Shown here: positions 15,538 through 24,244 of the stretch, piece after piece | Position numbering within the stretch: the first letter of the stretch is position 1 | Layout: each line of letters starts with the position of its first letter | Source: Syntrophaceae bacterium UBA1163 | Lineage (GTDB): Bacteria > Desulfobacterota > BSN033 > UBA1163 | NCBI GenBank assembly: GCA_002311635.1 | Contig: DBZJ01000138.1 | Location: forward strand, 390-29,279 | DNA: 28,890 nt | Direction: 5' to 3' | The notes under the pieces: model-generated | What the model saw: only the letters and a program-made list of their open reading frames with translations | Database searches by the model: none | What the model was told of the DNA's origin: nothing | Made by a program: the position numbers and the translations under genes

Positions 15538-17484
15538 ATGAAAGATCAATACAAAACAAAAAAACAACTCATTGAGAAATTGGAGGTTTTACGCAATCAG
15601 CTCGTTGGACTTAAAAAGGCAGAAACTAAACGCAAGCGTGCAGAGGAGGATTTGAAAGTAAGGGAAGATTCCCTTCAAAAAGTAATCGAACAAACACCCA
15701 ACGCAATCTGGATATCAGATGAGCACGGAACCGTAATAAGAATGAACCAAGCGCTTAGAGATCTTTTGGAAATAACCGACGGGGAAATCATAGGGAAATA
15801 TAATATATTAAGAGATGTCCAAGTTATAAAGCAAGGCTTTCTTCCTTTAGTAAAGAGCGTATTTGAAGAAGGCATGACCGTTAATTTTGTGATTGATTAT
15901 TACACTGAAAAGGAGAAGCAAGTTGAATTAGCACACAAAACACATAAAGTGCTTCAAATAGTTCTTTCTGCAATCAAAAATAAAGATGGCAAGTTAGTTA
16001 ATGCTATTTGTCAACATAGGGACATCACCGAGCGCAAGCACGCAGAGGAAGCGTTGCGATTAGCAAGTGCTTATAACCGGAGTTTGATTGAAGCCAGTCT
16101 TGATCCACTTGTGACGATCGGTTCGGATGGAAGGATCACAGACGTGAATGCTGCTACGGAGAAGGTTACCGGCCATTCCCGTGGAGAACTTATTGGCACT
16201 GACTTCATGGACTATTTTAGCGAACCTGAGAAGGCGAAAGCAGGATACCAGCAGGTGTTTCAAGATGGTTTCGTCCAGGATTATGCTCTTGAGATCCGCC
16301 GGAACGACGGACATCTGACACCGGTCCTGTACAATGCCTCGGTTTACAGAGACGAACAAGGGAAGGCCATCGGAGTATTTGCTGCGGCACGAGATATCAC
16401 CCAGCGCAAACGGGCGGAAGAAGCGATAGAAAGCTTGGCGAGATTCCCCTCTGAAAATCCCAGCCCCGTCTTGCGAGTTAAACGAGATGGCACTCTGCTC
16501 TACGCCAACGGGGCCAGTTATATGCTTCTTCACGACTGGCAACTGGAGATAGACAAACCGGCACCATTGGCTTTGCAGGAGGCGGCTTCTGAGACATTGA
16601 CACAGCAGACCAGAAAAATGATTGATACGGAGCATCGTCAACGGATCATCTCATTTTTTGTTGCCCCTATTGTGAATGCCGGCTATGCCAACTTCTATGG
16701 CCGGGATGTCACTGAGCGCAGGCAGGCGGAGGAGGAGATCCGCAACCTCAACGCCGAATTGGAAAAGCGCGTCCGTGATCGAACCGCGCAACTTGAAGCT
16801 GCCAACAAGGAACTTGAAGCCTTTTCCTACTCTGTCTCACACGACCTGCGTGCGCCGCTTCGGGCAATTGATGGGTTCTCACGCGTGATACTGGAAGATT
16901 ATACCGACAAACTCGATGACGAAGGTAAACGGTATCTGAACATCATCGAAAGTAATACCAAAAAGATGGGTCAACTTATTGATGATCTTCTCGCCTTCTC
17001 TCGTTTAGGGCGACAGGAGATAAGAGTTTCAGAAATGGACATGGGGAAATTGGCAAAGTCTGTTTCTGAGGAACTTAAACTTGCTGTTCCTGAGCGGAAG
17101 TTAAACATCACTATAAACACTCTCATTCCCGCTCAGGGAGACCAGGCAATGGTTCGCCAGGTCTTTGTCAATCTTTTGTCCAATGCTGTCAAATTTACAA
17201 GACCAAGGGACACTGCATTCATTGAAATAACCGGTTCAGGAGAGGGAAATGAAAATGTTTATTCTGTCAAAGACAATGGGGTGGGGTTTGATATGCAATA
17301 TGTAAATAAGTTGTTTGGCGTTTTCCAGCGACTTCATAGCTCTGAAGAATTTGAAGGAACAGGCGTCGGACTTGCCATTGTCCAACGTATTATCCACCGA
17401 CACGGTGGACGTGTATGGGCCGAAGGGAAGGTGAACGAGGGAGCTACCTTTTATTTCACACTTCCACGAGAGAGGAGGGAATAA
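15538..17484 (+). CDS. PAS-domain sensor histidine kinase (phytochrome-type kinase core)
   Basis: The 648-residue protein has no clear membrane segment, so it is probably cytoplasmic. After a coiled coil (1-45) come two PAS domains (about 45-165 and 175-295), each ending in a PAC-like DITERK or DITQRK. A third, degenerate PAS follows (about 300-395), then a coiled linker. The dimerisation domain has His435 in [19 protein letters not shown], as in Cph1-like kinases, and the ATPase domain has the N box [16 protein letters not shown] and GTGVGLAIV. It should autophosphorylate His435 and pass phosphate to the receiver encoded one base downstream. The GAGGG ribosome binding site lies just after the leader terminator. 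The signal is unknown; no chromophore-binding GAF domain is present. Confidence 0.92.
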   Translation: MKDQYKTKKQLIEKLEVLRNQLVGLKKAETKRKRAEEDLKVREDSLQKVIEQTPNAIWISDEHGTVIRMNQALRDLLEITDGEIIGKYNILRDVQVIKQGFLPLVKSVFEEGMTVNFVIDYYTEKEKQVELAHKTHKVLQIVLSAIKNKDGKLVNAICQHRDITERKHAEEALRLASAYNRSLIEASLDPLVTIGSDGRITDVNAATEKVTGHSRGELIGTDFMDYFSEPEKAKAGYQQVFQDGFVQDYALEIRRNDGHLTPVLYNASVYRDEQGKAIGVFAAARDITQRKRAEEAIESLARFPSENPSPVLRVKRDGTLLYANGASYMLLHDWQLEIDKPAPLALQEAASETLTQQTRKMIDTEHRQRIISFFVAPIVNAGYANFYGRDVTERRQAEEEIRNLNAELEKRVRDRTAQLEAANKELEAFSYSVSHDLRAPLRAIDGFSRVILEDYTDKLDDEGKRYLNIIESNTKKMGQLIDDLLAFSRLGRQEIRVSEMDMGKLAKSVSEELKLAVPERKLNITINTLIPAQGDQAMVRQVFVNLLSNAVKFTRPRDTAFIEITGSGEGNENVYSVKDNGVGFDMQYVNKLFGVFQRLHSSEEFEGTGVGLAIVQRIIHRHGGRVWAEGKVNEGATFYFTLPRERRE

Positions 17485-17485
17485 G

Positions 17486-17929
17486 ATGACTATTACAAAT
17501 GAGATTGAAATTCTTTTGGTTGAGGACAATCCCAACGATGTTGAGCTAACCCTCAGGGCACTGAAGAAAAACAATCTAACCAATAGAGTGCAAGTGGTAA
17601 AGGATGGAGCAGAGGCCCTGGAATATATCTTTGCCAATGGGGCCTATGCTTATCGGAAAGTTGAACACCATCCTAGGGTGATCCTCCTTGATCTAAAGCT
17701 TCCCAAAGTAGATGGTTTAGAGGTTCTGCGCCGAATAAAGTCGGACGAGCGAACAAGGGTCATTCCAGTCGTTGTGTTGACCTCATCAAAGGAAGAGAGA
17801 GATCTCGTGGAAAGCTACAAACTTGGAGCGAACAGCTACATCACTAAGCCCTTAGATTTCGAGAGCTTTGTCAAATCGGTCGCAGAGCTAGGGCTCTATT
17901 GGTTGCTCCTGAATCAGCCGCCCCGATAA
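17486..17929 (+). CDS. Single-domain response regulator (CheY/Rcp1-like)
   Basis: The 147-residue protein is a lone receiver domain with the acidic pair Glu13/Asp14 in LLVEDNPND, phosphoacceptor Asp69 in [12 protein letters not shown], the switch Thr99 in VVVLTSS, and Lys121 in YITKPLDF. The [12 protein letters not shown] start and the long loop before the phosphoacceptor are typical of Rcp1-like regulators that partner phytochrome-type kinases. It starts one base after the kinase stop codon, so the pair is probably translationally coupled. There is no DNA-binding or enzymatic output domain, so it must act by protein contact or as a phosphate shuttle, perhaps to the hybrid kinase that follows. 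Confidence 0.93.
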   Translation: MTITNEIEILLVEDNPNDVELTLRALKKNNLTNRVQVVKDGAEALEYIFANGAYAYRKVEHHPRVILLDLKLPKVDGLEVLRRIKSDERTRVIPVVVLTSSKEERDLVESYKLGANSYITKPLDFESFVKSVAELGLYWLLLNQPPR

Positions 17930-17962
17930 AAGAACAATGAGGGAAGGCCAGAAGGGGAACTC

Positions 17963-20317
17963 ATGGACAAGAAGCTTCGCATCCTGATACTGGAAGACGT
18001 CCCCGTCGATGCCGAGTTGATGGAACGAGAATTACGCAAAGGAGGAATTAAATTCTCCTCGAAGCGAGTGGACACAAAGGAAACCTTCCTAAAGGAACTA
18101 AAAGAGTTTGAGCCGGATCTCATCCTCGGTGACTACAAACTTCCCTCCTTCGACGGTCTCTCGGCCTTGGGAATCGTTCAGGAGAATTGTCCCAACGTGC
18201 CCTTTATCTTCATCTCCGGGACCATCGGCGAGGAATTGGCCATAGAAACCCTCAAATCGGGCGCGACAGACTATGTTCTCAAAGACAGACTATCGCGTCT
18301 TGTACCTGCTGTAAGCCGCGCTTTGAGGGAAGTCGAAGAGCGAACTGAGCGCAAGCGGGCGGAAAAATCCCTGCAGGATTCAGAAAAGAGATACAGAGAG
18401 GTCGTGGAGAACGCGACAGAGATTATTTATACGGTCGATGAGAGCGGAAATTTCACTTATGCCAACCCGGCTGGGTTGAAGGCGACCGGCTATTCACTTG
18501 GGGAACTTCGGCAACTTAATTATGCGGATCTTGTGCTTCCCGAACACAAGGAAAGAGTCTCTCAGGTATATGTCAACCAGATCCGGGAAAAACTTCCAAA
18601 GACATATGTTGAGTTCCCTTTTTCGGGCAAGGGTGGAGAAGTCATATGGTTCGGCCAAAATTCGACACTCGTTATGGATCGCGACAAAATCGTTGGATTT
18701 CATATCATCGCCCGCGACATCACTGAGCGCAAGCAAGGCGAGAGTGCGTTACGTGAGAGTGAAGAAAGATACCGAACGCTTGTCGAAACCTCTCCCGATG
18801 CCATTACGCTTTTGGACCTAAATCTCAACATTGTTATGGCCAACCGGCCGGCTTTGGTCTTATACGGGTCTGAAAGCCTTGAAGAGGTAATCGGGCGCAG
18901 TGCACTGGACTTTATCGCTCCGGAGGATCGACTGCGTGCAATGGAGGAGGCACGAAGAATGTTGGGAACTGGAAGCATTGCAACCACCGAGTTTACCCTA
19001 TTGAGGAAAGGGGACGTCTCTTTCCCCGCCGAGCTGAGTGCCTCATTGATCCTGGATGGGGAAAAGAAGCCTCTCGCCATTATCTGTGTCACCAGAGATA
19101 TCAGTATCCGCAAGCGGAGTGAGGAAGAAAGGACAGCCCTTGAAGACCAGCTTCGCCAATCGCAGAAGATGGAGGCCATCGGCCAATTGGCAGGCGGTGT
19201 TGCCCACGATTTCAATAACCTATTAACCGTCATCAAAGGCTATTGCCAACTCTCGCTCGCCGAAATGAAAGAGAGCACCCCTATAAAGGATGTCCTTGAG
19301 GTGATTAACAAAGCCGCTGAGAAAGCGGCCGATCTCACCCGCCAACTCCTGGCCTTCAGTCGGCGCCAGATCATGGAGGTGAGAGTACTGGATCTAAACG
19401 CCCTTTTGCAAAATCTTGACAAGATGCTTCGCCGGATTATCGGCGAGGATATTGAGCTGGTGACGCTGTTAGGAAAAGATGTCGGAAGAGTCAAGGCAGA
19501 TCCCGGGCAGATTGAGCAGGTGGTCATGAATCTCGCAGTCAATGCCAAGGATGCGATGTCCAAAGGGGGGAAACTTATCATTGAGACAGCCAACGCGGAG
19601 TTAGACGAGGCGTATGCACACGCTCATGTGGCCGTGACGCCCGGTCGTTATGTGATGATCGCGGTAAGCGACACAGGGGTGGGGATGGGGCCGGAGGTCA
19701 GGGATCGGGTCTTCGAGCCCTTTTTTACGACAAAAGGCAAGGGCAGGGGGACAGGATTGGGTTTATCGACGGTCTATGGGATTGTGAAGCAAAGTAGCGG
19801 GAACATCTGGGTCTATAGTGAGCCTGGGAAAGGGACGACCTTCAAAATCTTCCTGCCTCGTGTCGATGAACCCGCCGAGAAACTCAGGGCGCAAGCGGTA
19901 AAGGAAGAGTTTTCTCTCGGAAGTGAGACAATTCTTGTCGTGGAGGCCGATAAAGAGGTCCGGAACTTAGCGGTACGGATTTTGAAAAGGCAGGGTTACA
20001 CTGTTTTGGACGGAAGCTACGGGGACGAGGCCCTTAATGTTTGCAGGAACCATCAGGGCCCAATCCATCTGCTACTGACAGATGTAGTTATGCCCGGGAT
20101 GAGCGGTCATGAGTTGGCAAAACGTTTGGAATCCTTCCACCCCGAAATGAAGGTGCTCTATATGTCTGGCTATACCGACGACGCGATTGTCATGCACGGT
20201 GTTTTGGTGCGAGGGGTCAATTACATCCAGAAGCCCTTTACCGTGGATGCCCTGGCAAAAAAAGTAAGGGAGGTGCTCGAACAGTCACGGCAGAATTCGG
20301 AATCCACCTTGCACTAA
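17963..20317 (+). CDS. Hybrid histidine kinase: REC-PAS-PAS-HisKA-HATPase-REC
   Basis: The 784-residue protein opens with a receiver (1-125; Glu11/Asp12, Asp57 in [11 protein letters not shown]). Two PAS domains follow (about 137-260 and 262-385), then a dimerisation domain with His415 in [17 protein letters not shown], an ATPase domain ([32 protein letters not shown]), and a C-terminal receiver (about 655-775) with Asp707 in [12 protein letters not shown] and IQKPF. The GVAHDFNN box and ending receiver are common in Desulfobacterota hybrid kinases. In the final receiver the usual acidic pair reads Glu661-Ala662, so one metal ligand is missing. It lies 33 bases after the single receiver, with an AAGGGG ribosome binding site. 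It probably receives phosphate through the first receiver and joins the same relay. Confidence 0.92.
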   Translation: MDKKLRILILEDVPVDAELMERELRKGGIKFSSKRVDTKETFLKELKEFEPDLILGDYKLPSFDGLSALGIVQENCPNVPFIFISGTIGEELAIETLKSGATDYVLKDRLSRLVPAVSRALREVEERTERKRAEKSLQDSEKRYREVVENATEIIYTVDESGNFTYANPAGLKATGYSLGELRQLNYADLVLPEHKERVSQVYVNQIREKLPKTYVEFPFSGKGGEVIWFGQNSTLVMDRDKIVGFHIIARDITERKQGESALRESEERYRTLVETSPDAITLLDLNLNIVMANRPALVLYGSESLEEVIGRSALDFIAPEDRLRAMEEARRMLGTGSIATTEFTLLRKGDVSFPAELSASLILDGEKKPLAIICVTRDISIRKRSEEERTALEDQLRQSQKMEAIGQLAGGVAHDFNNLLTVIKGYCQLSLAEMKESTPIKDVLEVINKAAEKAADLTRQLLAFSRRQIMEVRVLDLNALLQNLDKMLRRIIGEDIELVTLLGKDVGRVKADPGQIEQVVMNLAVNAKDAMSKGGKLIIETANAELDEAYAHAHVAVTPGRYVMIAVSDTGVGMGPEVRDRVFEPFFTTKGKGRGTGLGLSTVYGIVKQSSGNIWVYSEPGKGTTFKIFLPRVDEPAEKLRAQAVKEEFSLGSETILVVEADKEVRNLAVRILKRQGYTVLDGSYGDEALNVCRNHQGPIHLLLTDVVMPGMSGHELAKRLESFHPEMKVLYMSGYTDDAIVMHGVLVRGVNYIQKPFTVDALAKKVREVLEQSRQNSESTLH

Positions 20318-20796
20318 GGCGCTTGCTCATTGAGATAATCCCACACTCTAAAGCCCTCCTTTCGAGCAGCCTCCGCCAACCCCGAATCTGCCGTCACCAG
20401 GATCGGCTGGGCTTCTTGAAACCTGGAAAAGAGGTCTTTTTTAATGGTGATGATTTGATAAGCATCGACGATGTCAAGACCGTATCGCTTGGCTGTTTTT
20501 TCGACTTCCCAGAATATCTCACTATCCGAGATGTCCATATCGGCGAGCTCAATGCGGTCGCCTATGTAGCCCCTTAAGATATCGCCCGCCTTGAAGTATG
20601 TCTCTTGATCGATCCCCTTGTGTGAATATATCGACTTCAATGCCCCAAGAGCCTCCGCAAAGCAGAACGATGTGGCATAGAACGTCGATGCAGGTTCCGC
20701 CGACATATACTTTTCGATCGCCTCGCTACCGCTCTCCTTTACTGCGAGCTTAAACAACGCCGACGCATCTAAGTAGTACACACGCTGAGAACCCAT
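20314..20796 (-). CDS. PIN-domain protein (VapC-like ribonuclease fold), no antitoxin seen
   Basis: The 160-residue protein shows the four acidic positions of the PIN nuclease fold: Asp10 in YYLDASALFK, Glu48 in FAEALGAL, Asp108/Asp111 in LDIVDAYQ, and Asp137 in LVTADSGLA. These bind divalent metal in VapC toxins and other PIN RNases. GGAGGAG lies eight bases before the ATG. Its stop codon overlaps that of the hybrid kinase by four bases in convergent orientation. Nothing upstream resembles a VapB antitoxin, so it may be a solitary PIN RNase, a toxin with a lost or unlinked partner, or part of a degraded module. Confidence 0.82.
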   Translation of the reverse strand: MGSQRVYYLDASALFKLAVKESGSEAIEKYMSAEPASTFYATSFCFAEALGALKSIYSHKGIDQETYFKAGDILRGYIGDRIELADMDISDSEIFWEVEKTAKRYGLDIVDAYQIITIKKDLFSRFQEAQPILVTADSGLAEAARKEGFRVWDYLNEQAP

Positions 20797-21114
20797 AGGC
20801 TTCTCCTCCGGTGGACTCAGACATTATTATTTTTAACAATCTGATGCCGCATCCTTGTAACGCATGAATACAACTGATCCGGCCGGGATCACCAGGTTTT
20901 AAAATGATCGACCATGGTTCGGAATATACACCCCTTTTCGAAATTTTGGAAGTGAAGATTTTAAAGGGAGAAAGAGGGACGGAAAAGGACAGCCGATCCG
21001 TCGACAATGCTGGGATGTTCTTGTGCTCAGGATTCTAATGATGATGGGATTCCAATGCCCGCCCTTCCCTCCCCTCGCAGGAGAGGGAGGGGCAGGAGAC
21101 TACGAATCATACAC
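20797..21114. other. Intergenic stretch with one extragenic palindrome
   Basis: This 318-base gap has no credible gene. An open frame on the minus strand (20750-21007) overlaps the PIN gene start and shows no protein-like composition. Near its right end, about 21065-21096, CCCTCCC pairs with GGGAGGG in a hairpin resembling the larger CCCCTCACCCT palindrome at 4396-4443. I see no clear promoter. Confidence 0.5.
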
Positions 21115-21447
21115 TTATGAAGTGAAGGAGGAAACCCCGATTTTCCCCTCTAACTCCTTCACCTTCGCCTCAAGCTGAAAAATCTTCTCTTCGGTGACTT
21201 TCTTATAGCTCTCCATATCCACATCTTTAGAGGCTAATTGTCTATTTTTATATTCAACTTCGTCCCTTAACCGATTCATTTCGGCTTCCTTCGCATTCGA
21301 TTCCCTTCGCAACTTTGCCATCTGTTGTTTCAGCAAGGCCGCCTCATTCTTTTTGGGTTTTCTCGCGCCTGCCGATCTTACCACCTTTTTGGGCTTGGTT
21401 TTGACCTTCTTCACCTTAGCTTTGACCTTCTTAATCTTCTTCGCCAT
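21115..21447 (-). CDS. Small lysine-rich, histone H1-like protein with coiled coil
   Basis: The 110-residue protein has a strongly basic N-terminal tail, about residues 1-35, made of lysine, valine, alanine and proline (AKKIKKVKAKVKKVKTKPKK). A charged helix with heptad-like spacing follows and ends in KIFQLEAKVKELEGKIG, a likely coiled coil. No enzyme motif is present. The tail resembles bacterial histone H1-like or AlgP-type DNA-binding tails, so nucleoid or RNA binding is possible but only inferred. The ATG at 21447 is chosen because AAGGGGGG lies upstream; an ATG six codons earlier lacks such a site. It stands alone between the PIN gene and thiC. Confidence 0.7.
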   Translation of the reverse strand: MAKKIKKVKAKVKKVKTKPKKVVRSAGARKPKKNEAALLKQQMAKLRRESNAKEAEMNRLRDEVEYKNRQLASKDVDMESYKKVTEEKIFQLEAKVKELEGKIGVSSFTS

Positions 21448-21503
21448 AGCTTTTCCCCCCTTCATTAGATTTTAGATTTGCCATTCCTGAACGTTTAAGG
21501 GAC

Positions 21504-21523
21504 AGGTTTTAGATTTAAAACCT
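21504..21523. repeat. Perfect hairpin between thiC and the lysine-rich gene
   Basis: AGGTTTTA and TAAAACCT form a perfect eight-base inverted repeat with a GATT loop. It lies about 85 bases downstream of the thiC stop on the minus strand and upstream of the lysine-rich gene. No T-run follows on either strand. It could be a weak 3' end for thiC or an operator for the small gene. Confidence 0.4.
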
Positions 21524-21607
21524 TATTCCGCGTTCGGCCGTCCGCCACGTACCACGTAGGGTGCTTGGAAGCTCTGAACCTCACATGGCTCGGGGCGCGA
21601 CAACCCA

Positions 21608-22891
21608 TTAAGCCTCATTAAAAAAATCCTTTAGCCTTTTGATGGCACAAAACTCTCCGCACATCGTGCAGACGTCTTGTTCCCCGGATTTGCCTTCCTC
21701 ATGATAGCGCTTTGCTTTCTCCGGGTCAAGTGAAAGTTCTATCTGCTTCTCCCAGTCAAAAGCCAATCGAGCCTTTGCCATCGCAATATCCCTTTCAAGG
21801 GCTATCTTATTTCCCCGTGCAATATCAGCAGCATGACCCGCAATTCGGGCAGCAATTACTCCTTCCCGGACATCTTCAACGGAGGGCAACTTGAGATGCT
21901 CCGAAGGCGTCACATAACATAAGAAATCTGCTCCTGCTTTGCCCGCTACAGCACCGCCAATGGCGCAGCTGATGTGGTCATATCCCGGAGAAACATCGGT
22001 CACCAATGGTCCGAGTACGTAAAAAGGAGCTCCCCTGCACAACCTCTTTTCCAAAAGAACATTGGCTTCGATCTGATCGAGCGGGACATGGCCGGGTCCT
22101 TCGATCATGACCTGAACTCCCTCCGCCCATGCCCTTTCCGTCAATTCTCCGAGGAGAATCATCTCCTCCACTTGAGGCCGGTCTGTGGCATCTGCCAGGC
22201 AGCCTGGCCTCAACCCGTCTCCCAGGCTCAACGTCACATCGTGCTTTTTTGCGATGTCCAAGAGTCGATCAAAATGTTCATAGAGCGGATTCTCTCTGCG
22301 ATTGTAAATCATCCATTCAATGAGAAAAGAGCCACCCCGGCTGACCACTCCCAAGACCCGATGCGCTTTCCGCAACCTCTCCATAGCACTCCGGGTTACA
22401 CCGCAATGGACCGTTATAAAGTCGACGCCTTCCTCTGCCTGACGCTCAATGACTTCGAAGAGATCTTCAACCCGCATTTTGGCAAGAGCCTTCCTCTTCT
22501 TAACCGCTTCGATAGCCGCTTCGTAAATAGGAACGGTCCCCACAGGGATAGGAGAATGACGAATGATCTCCTTGCGGATGACGTCGATATCTCCACCTGT
22601 GCTCAGATCCATCACTGTATCGGTCCCGGCTTGAATCGAAACCTCAAGTTTTTCCAGCTCCTCCTCTAAATCGACGTGATCAGAAGAAGTCCCGAGGTTC
22701 GTATTCACCTTGATCCGGAGCCCTTCTCCAATCCCTGTGGGCCTCACCCCGCGATGGCTTGGATTGGCCGGGATAACCACTCGACCAGAAACAATATTTT
22801 CCCGGAGCCGTCCCACAGAGACCCCCTCTTCTCTGGCGACCCTCTTCATTTCCTGCGTGACAACACCCTTTTGGGCTTCTATTTTTTGCAT
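21608..22891 (-). CDS. thiC: Phosphomethylpyrimidine synthase ThiC
   Basis: ThiC is a cytoplasmic radical SAM enzyme that rearranges aminoimidazole ribotide into HMP phosphate, the pyrimidine half of thiamine. The 427-residue protein is the short form lacking the N-terminal extension of the E. coli enzyme. Seen are IKVNTNLGTSSDH, TVMDLSTGGDIDVIR, VDFITVHCGV, ESPGHVPLDQI-like EGPGHVPLDQIEAN, DVSPGYDHISCAIGG and the C-terminal cluster motif CTMCGEFC (Cys408, Cys411, Cys415). That motif has CX2CX3C spacing, one residue shorter than the CX2CX4C of long ThiC proteins. The gene starts 13 bases inside thiD and shares its TPP riboswitch control. Confidence 0.97.
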   Translation of the reverse strand: MQKIEAQKGVVTQEMKRVAREEGVSVGRLRENIVSGRVVIPANPSHRGVRPTGIGEGLRIKVNTNLGTSSDHVDLEEELEKLEVSIQAGTDTVMDLSTGGDIDVIRKEIIRHSPIPVGTVPIYEAAIEAVKKRKALAKMRVEDLFEVIERQAEEGVDFITVHCGVTRSAMERLRKAHRVLGVVSRGGSFLIEWMIYNRRENPLYEHFDRLLDIAKKHDVTLSLGDGLRPGCLADATDRPQVEEMILLGELTERAWAEGVQVMIEGPGHVPLDQIEANVLLEKRLCRGAPFYVLGPLVTDVSPGYDHISCAIGGAVAGKAGADFLCYVTPSEHLKLPSVEDVREGVIAARIAGHAADIARGNKIALERDIAMAKARLAFDWEKQIELSLDPEKAKRYHEEGKSGEQDVCTMCGEFCAIKRLKDFFNEA

Positions 22892-23703
22892 CGTGGTATC
22901 ACCTTCCTCGCTAAAGTTTGCAGTAGGCAGTCAGCAAAAGGATTGACAGGACCCGCTCCTTTTCCAAGGGTGAGGCCGGATTGGATCGCCATGGTGATAA
23001 AAGTCTTCGCCTTTGTCACCGCTTCATCGACCCTGTCTCCTTTCGCCACAAGTGTTGCAAGCGCTGAGGCGAAGGTGCAACCTGTGCCGTGAGTATTTTT
23101 CGACTCAATCCTTGGTCCTTTCGCCTCGGTAAATTTTTTCCCGTCATAAAGCAGGTCAACTGGCATCCCTTTCAGGTGACCTCCCTTCACCACCACATGT
23201 TTTGCCCCCATTCTGTGAATGAGACGGGCGGCGCCCTTCATTCCTTCCAGAGAGTCTACCCTTAATCCGGTGAGGGCCGATGCCTCCATGAGGTTCGGCG
23301 TAATCAGCCACGCGAGGGGAATCAATTTTTGGATGAGGGCATCTTGAGCATCCCTTCGAAGAAGAAGGGTCCCGCCCTTTGACACCATCACCGGATCCAC
23401 CACCACCTTCTTCACCTTATACTGCTTAATTTTCTTCGACACGACATCAATGATTTCCCCATTGACCAGCATCCCCGTCTTGATCGCATCCGCGCCGATG
23501 TCCGAGAGAACGGAATCGATTTGGGCCCCGACAAATCGGGCAGGAATCTCATGGATGCCTTGAATTCCCAACGTGTTTTGTGCTGTGACGGCCGTAATCA
23601 CACTCATTCCGTAACCGCCGAGCAGGCTGATGGTTTTCAGATCTGCCTGAATTCCTGCTCCGCCTCCGGAATCCGATCCGGCAATCGTCAGTATTCGTTT
23701 CAT
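22879..23703 (-). CDS. thiD: HMP / HMP-phosphate kinase ThiD
   Basis: ThiD phosphorylates hydroxymethylpyrimidine and its monophosphate to HMP diphosphate, the form used by thiamine phosphate synthase. The 274-residue ribokinase-fold protein begins ILTIAGSDSGGGAGIQADLK. It has AITAQNT-like TAVTAQNTLGIQGIHE, DAIKTGMLVN, VVDPVMVSKGG, LITPNLMEASALTG and the anion-hole NTHGTGCTFASALA near the C terminus, with the catalytic-base aspartate position replaced by the family's usual cysteine (GTGCTFAS). AAGGGGAG precedes the ATG. It is first in the thiD-thiC transcript, about 35 bases after the riboswitch terminator. Confidence 0.96.
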   Translation of the reverse strand: MKRILTIAGSDSGGGAGIQADLKTISLLGGYGMSVITAVTAQNTLGIQGIHEIPARFVGAQIDSVLSDIGADAIKTGMLVNGEIIDVVSKKIKQYKVKKVVVDPVMVSKGGTLLLRRDAQDALIQKLIPLAWLITPNLMEASALTGLRVDSLEGMKGAARLIHRMGAKHVVVKGGHLKGMPVDLLYDGKKFTEAKGPRIESKNTHGTGCTFASALATLVAKGDRVDEAVTKAKTFITMAIQSGLTLGKGAGPVNPFADCLLQTLARKVIPRCKK

Positions 23704-23732
23704 CTCCCCTTCATTTCAAACGGAAAGCCAAA

Positions 23733-23769
23733 AAACAAAAGCCGTAATCCCAATGGAGGTATTACGGCT
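23733..23769 (-). terminator. Intrinsic terminator of the TPP riboswitch
   Basis: AGCCGTAAT at 23740-23748 and ATTACGGCT at 23761-23769 form a nine-base perfect stem with a 12-base loop. On the minus strand the stem is followed by TTTTGTTTTTT. It sits between the aptamer and thiD, as expected for a transcriptional OFF switch: bound TPP favours this hairpin and stops transcription before thiD-thiC. Confidence 0.85.
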
Positions 23770-23782
23770 CGCTTTTCTTTTC

Positions 23783-23877
23783 CGCTTCCCTTCGCTGGAA
23801 TTACCCAAACAGGTTCGGAGGGTCTCCCTATCCCACTGCCGCAGGACAAGGACTCTCAGCCCAATGAGCTCCCCTAG
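23783..23877 (-). promoter_or_regulatory. TPP riboswitch aptamer (THI element)
   Basis: On the minus strand the conserved blocks occur in the right order: GGGGAGC, then GGGCTGAGA, a variable arm, GACCCTCCGAACCTG, GGGTAAT and CCAGCGAAGGGA. These form the pyrimidine- and pyrophosphate-sensing arms of the classic aptamer. Its position upstream of thiD-thiC and the adjacent terminator confirm the function. Confidence 0.97.
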
Positions 23878-23893
23878 CTATCTCTTTAAAACC

Positions 23894-23922
23894 ATTATTA
23901 CGAAGAAATTGTAATATGTCAA
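23894..23922 (-). promoter_or_regulatory. Promoter of the thiD-thiC transcript
   Basis: On the minus strand a perfect TTGACA (complement of 23917-23922) is followed after 17 bases by AATAAT (complement of 23894-23899). Transcription would begin about 20 bases upstream of the riboswitch aptamer, which fits well. Confidence 0.65.
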
Positions 23923-23970
23923 TCAGTCCCTTTGAAGAAACAGTCTGCTTCCAGTTGGGGGACGTATGGA

Positions 23971-23992
23971 GGGAGGCCTATGGGAGGCCTAT
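23971..23992. repeat. Tandem 11-base repeat in the thiD/hppA divergent gap
   Basis: GGGAGGCCTAT is repeated twice back to back; each copy contains the palindrome AGGCCT. It lies between the thiD promoter and the hppA promoter. It could be a pair of regulator sites or chance. The remainder of the gap from 23923 to 24131 shows nothing else that I can support. Confidence 0.4.
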
Positions 23993-24131
23993 ATCTCAAA
24001 CTGACCGTGTCTACCGATGAAGGGTTAAGCCCAGTCCAAGACAGAATCTATTATAATTTTATGAAATAATTGATGTATTCTCTGCGACATCCATAGCATA
24101 TTAACTCAGGGAAAACTTTGTGAAAAATTTC

Positions 24132-24160
24132 TTGACTTCTCGAAACCTTTGCTTTATATT
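24132..24160 (+). promoter_or_regulatory. Sigma70-type promoter of hppA
   Basis: TTGACT at 24132-24137 and TATATT at 24155-24160 are separated by exactly 17 bases. The hppA start at 24245 follows after about 85 bases, with AGGAGAGGG as a strong ribosome binding site. Confidence 0.7.
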
Positions 24161-24244
24161 CTACCCGAACTTTTTGGCAAATCTTCCCTACAAAAGTTAT
24201 TACACTTCATAACTTTGCGGGGATCATAAAGAGGAGAGGGCGTT

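Noticed and set aside
20750..21007. Possible antitoxin upstream of the PIN gene
   Set aside because: The 85-residue frame overlaps the PIN start out of frame, lacks a ribosome binding site and does not resemble VapB, AbrB, Phd or RHH proteins.
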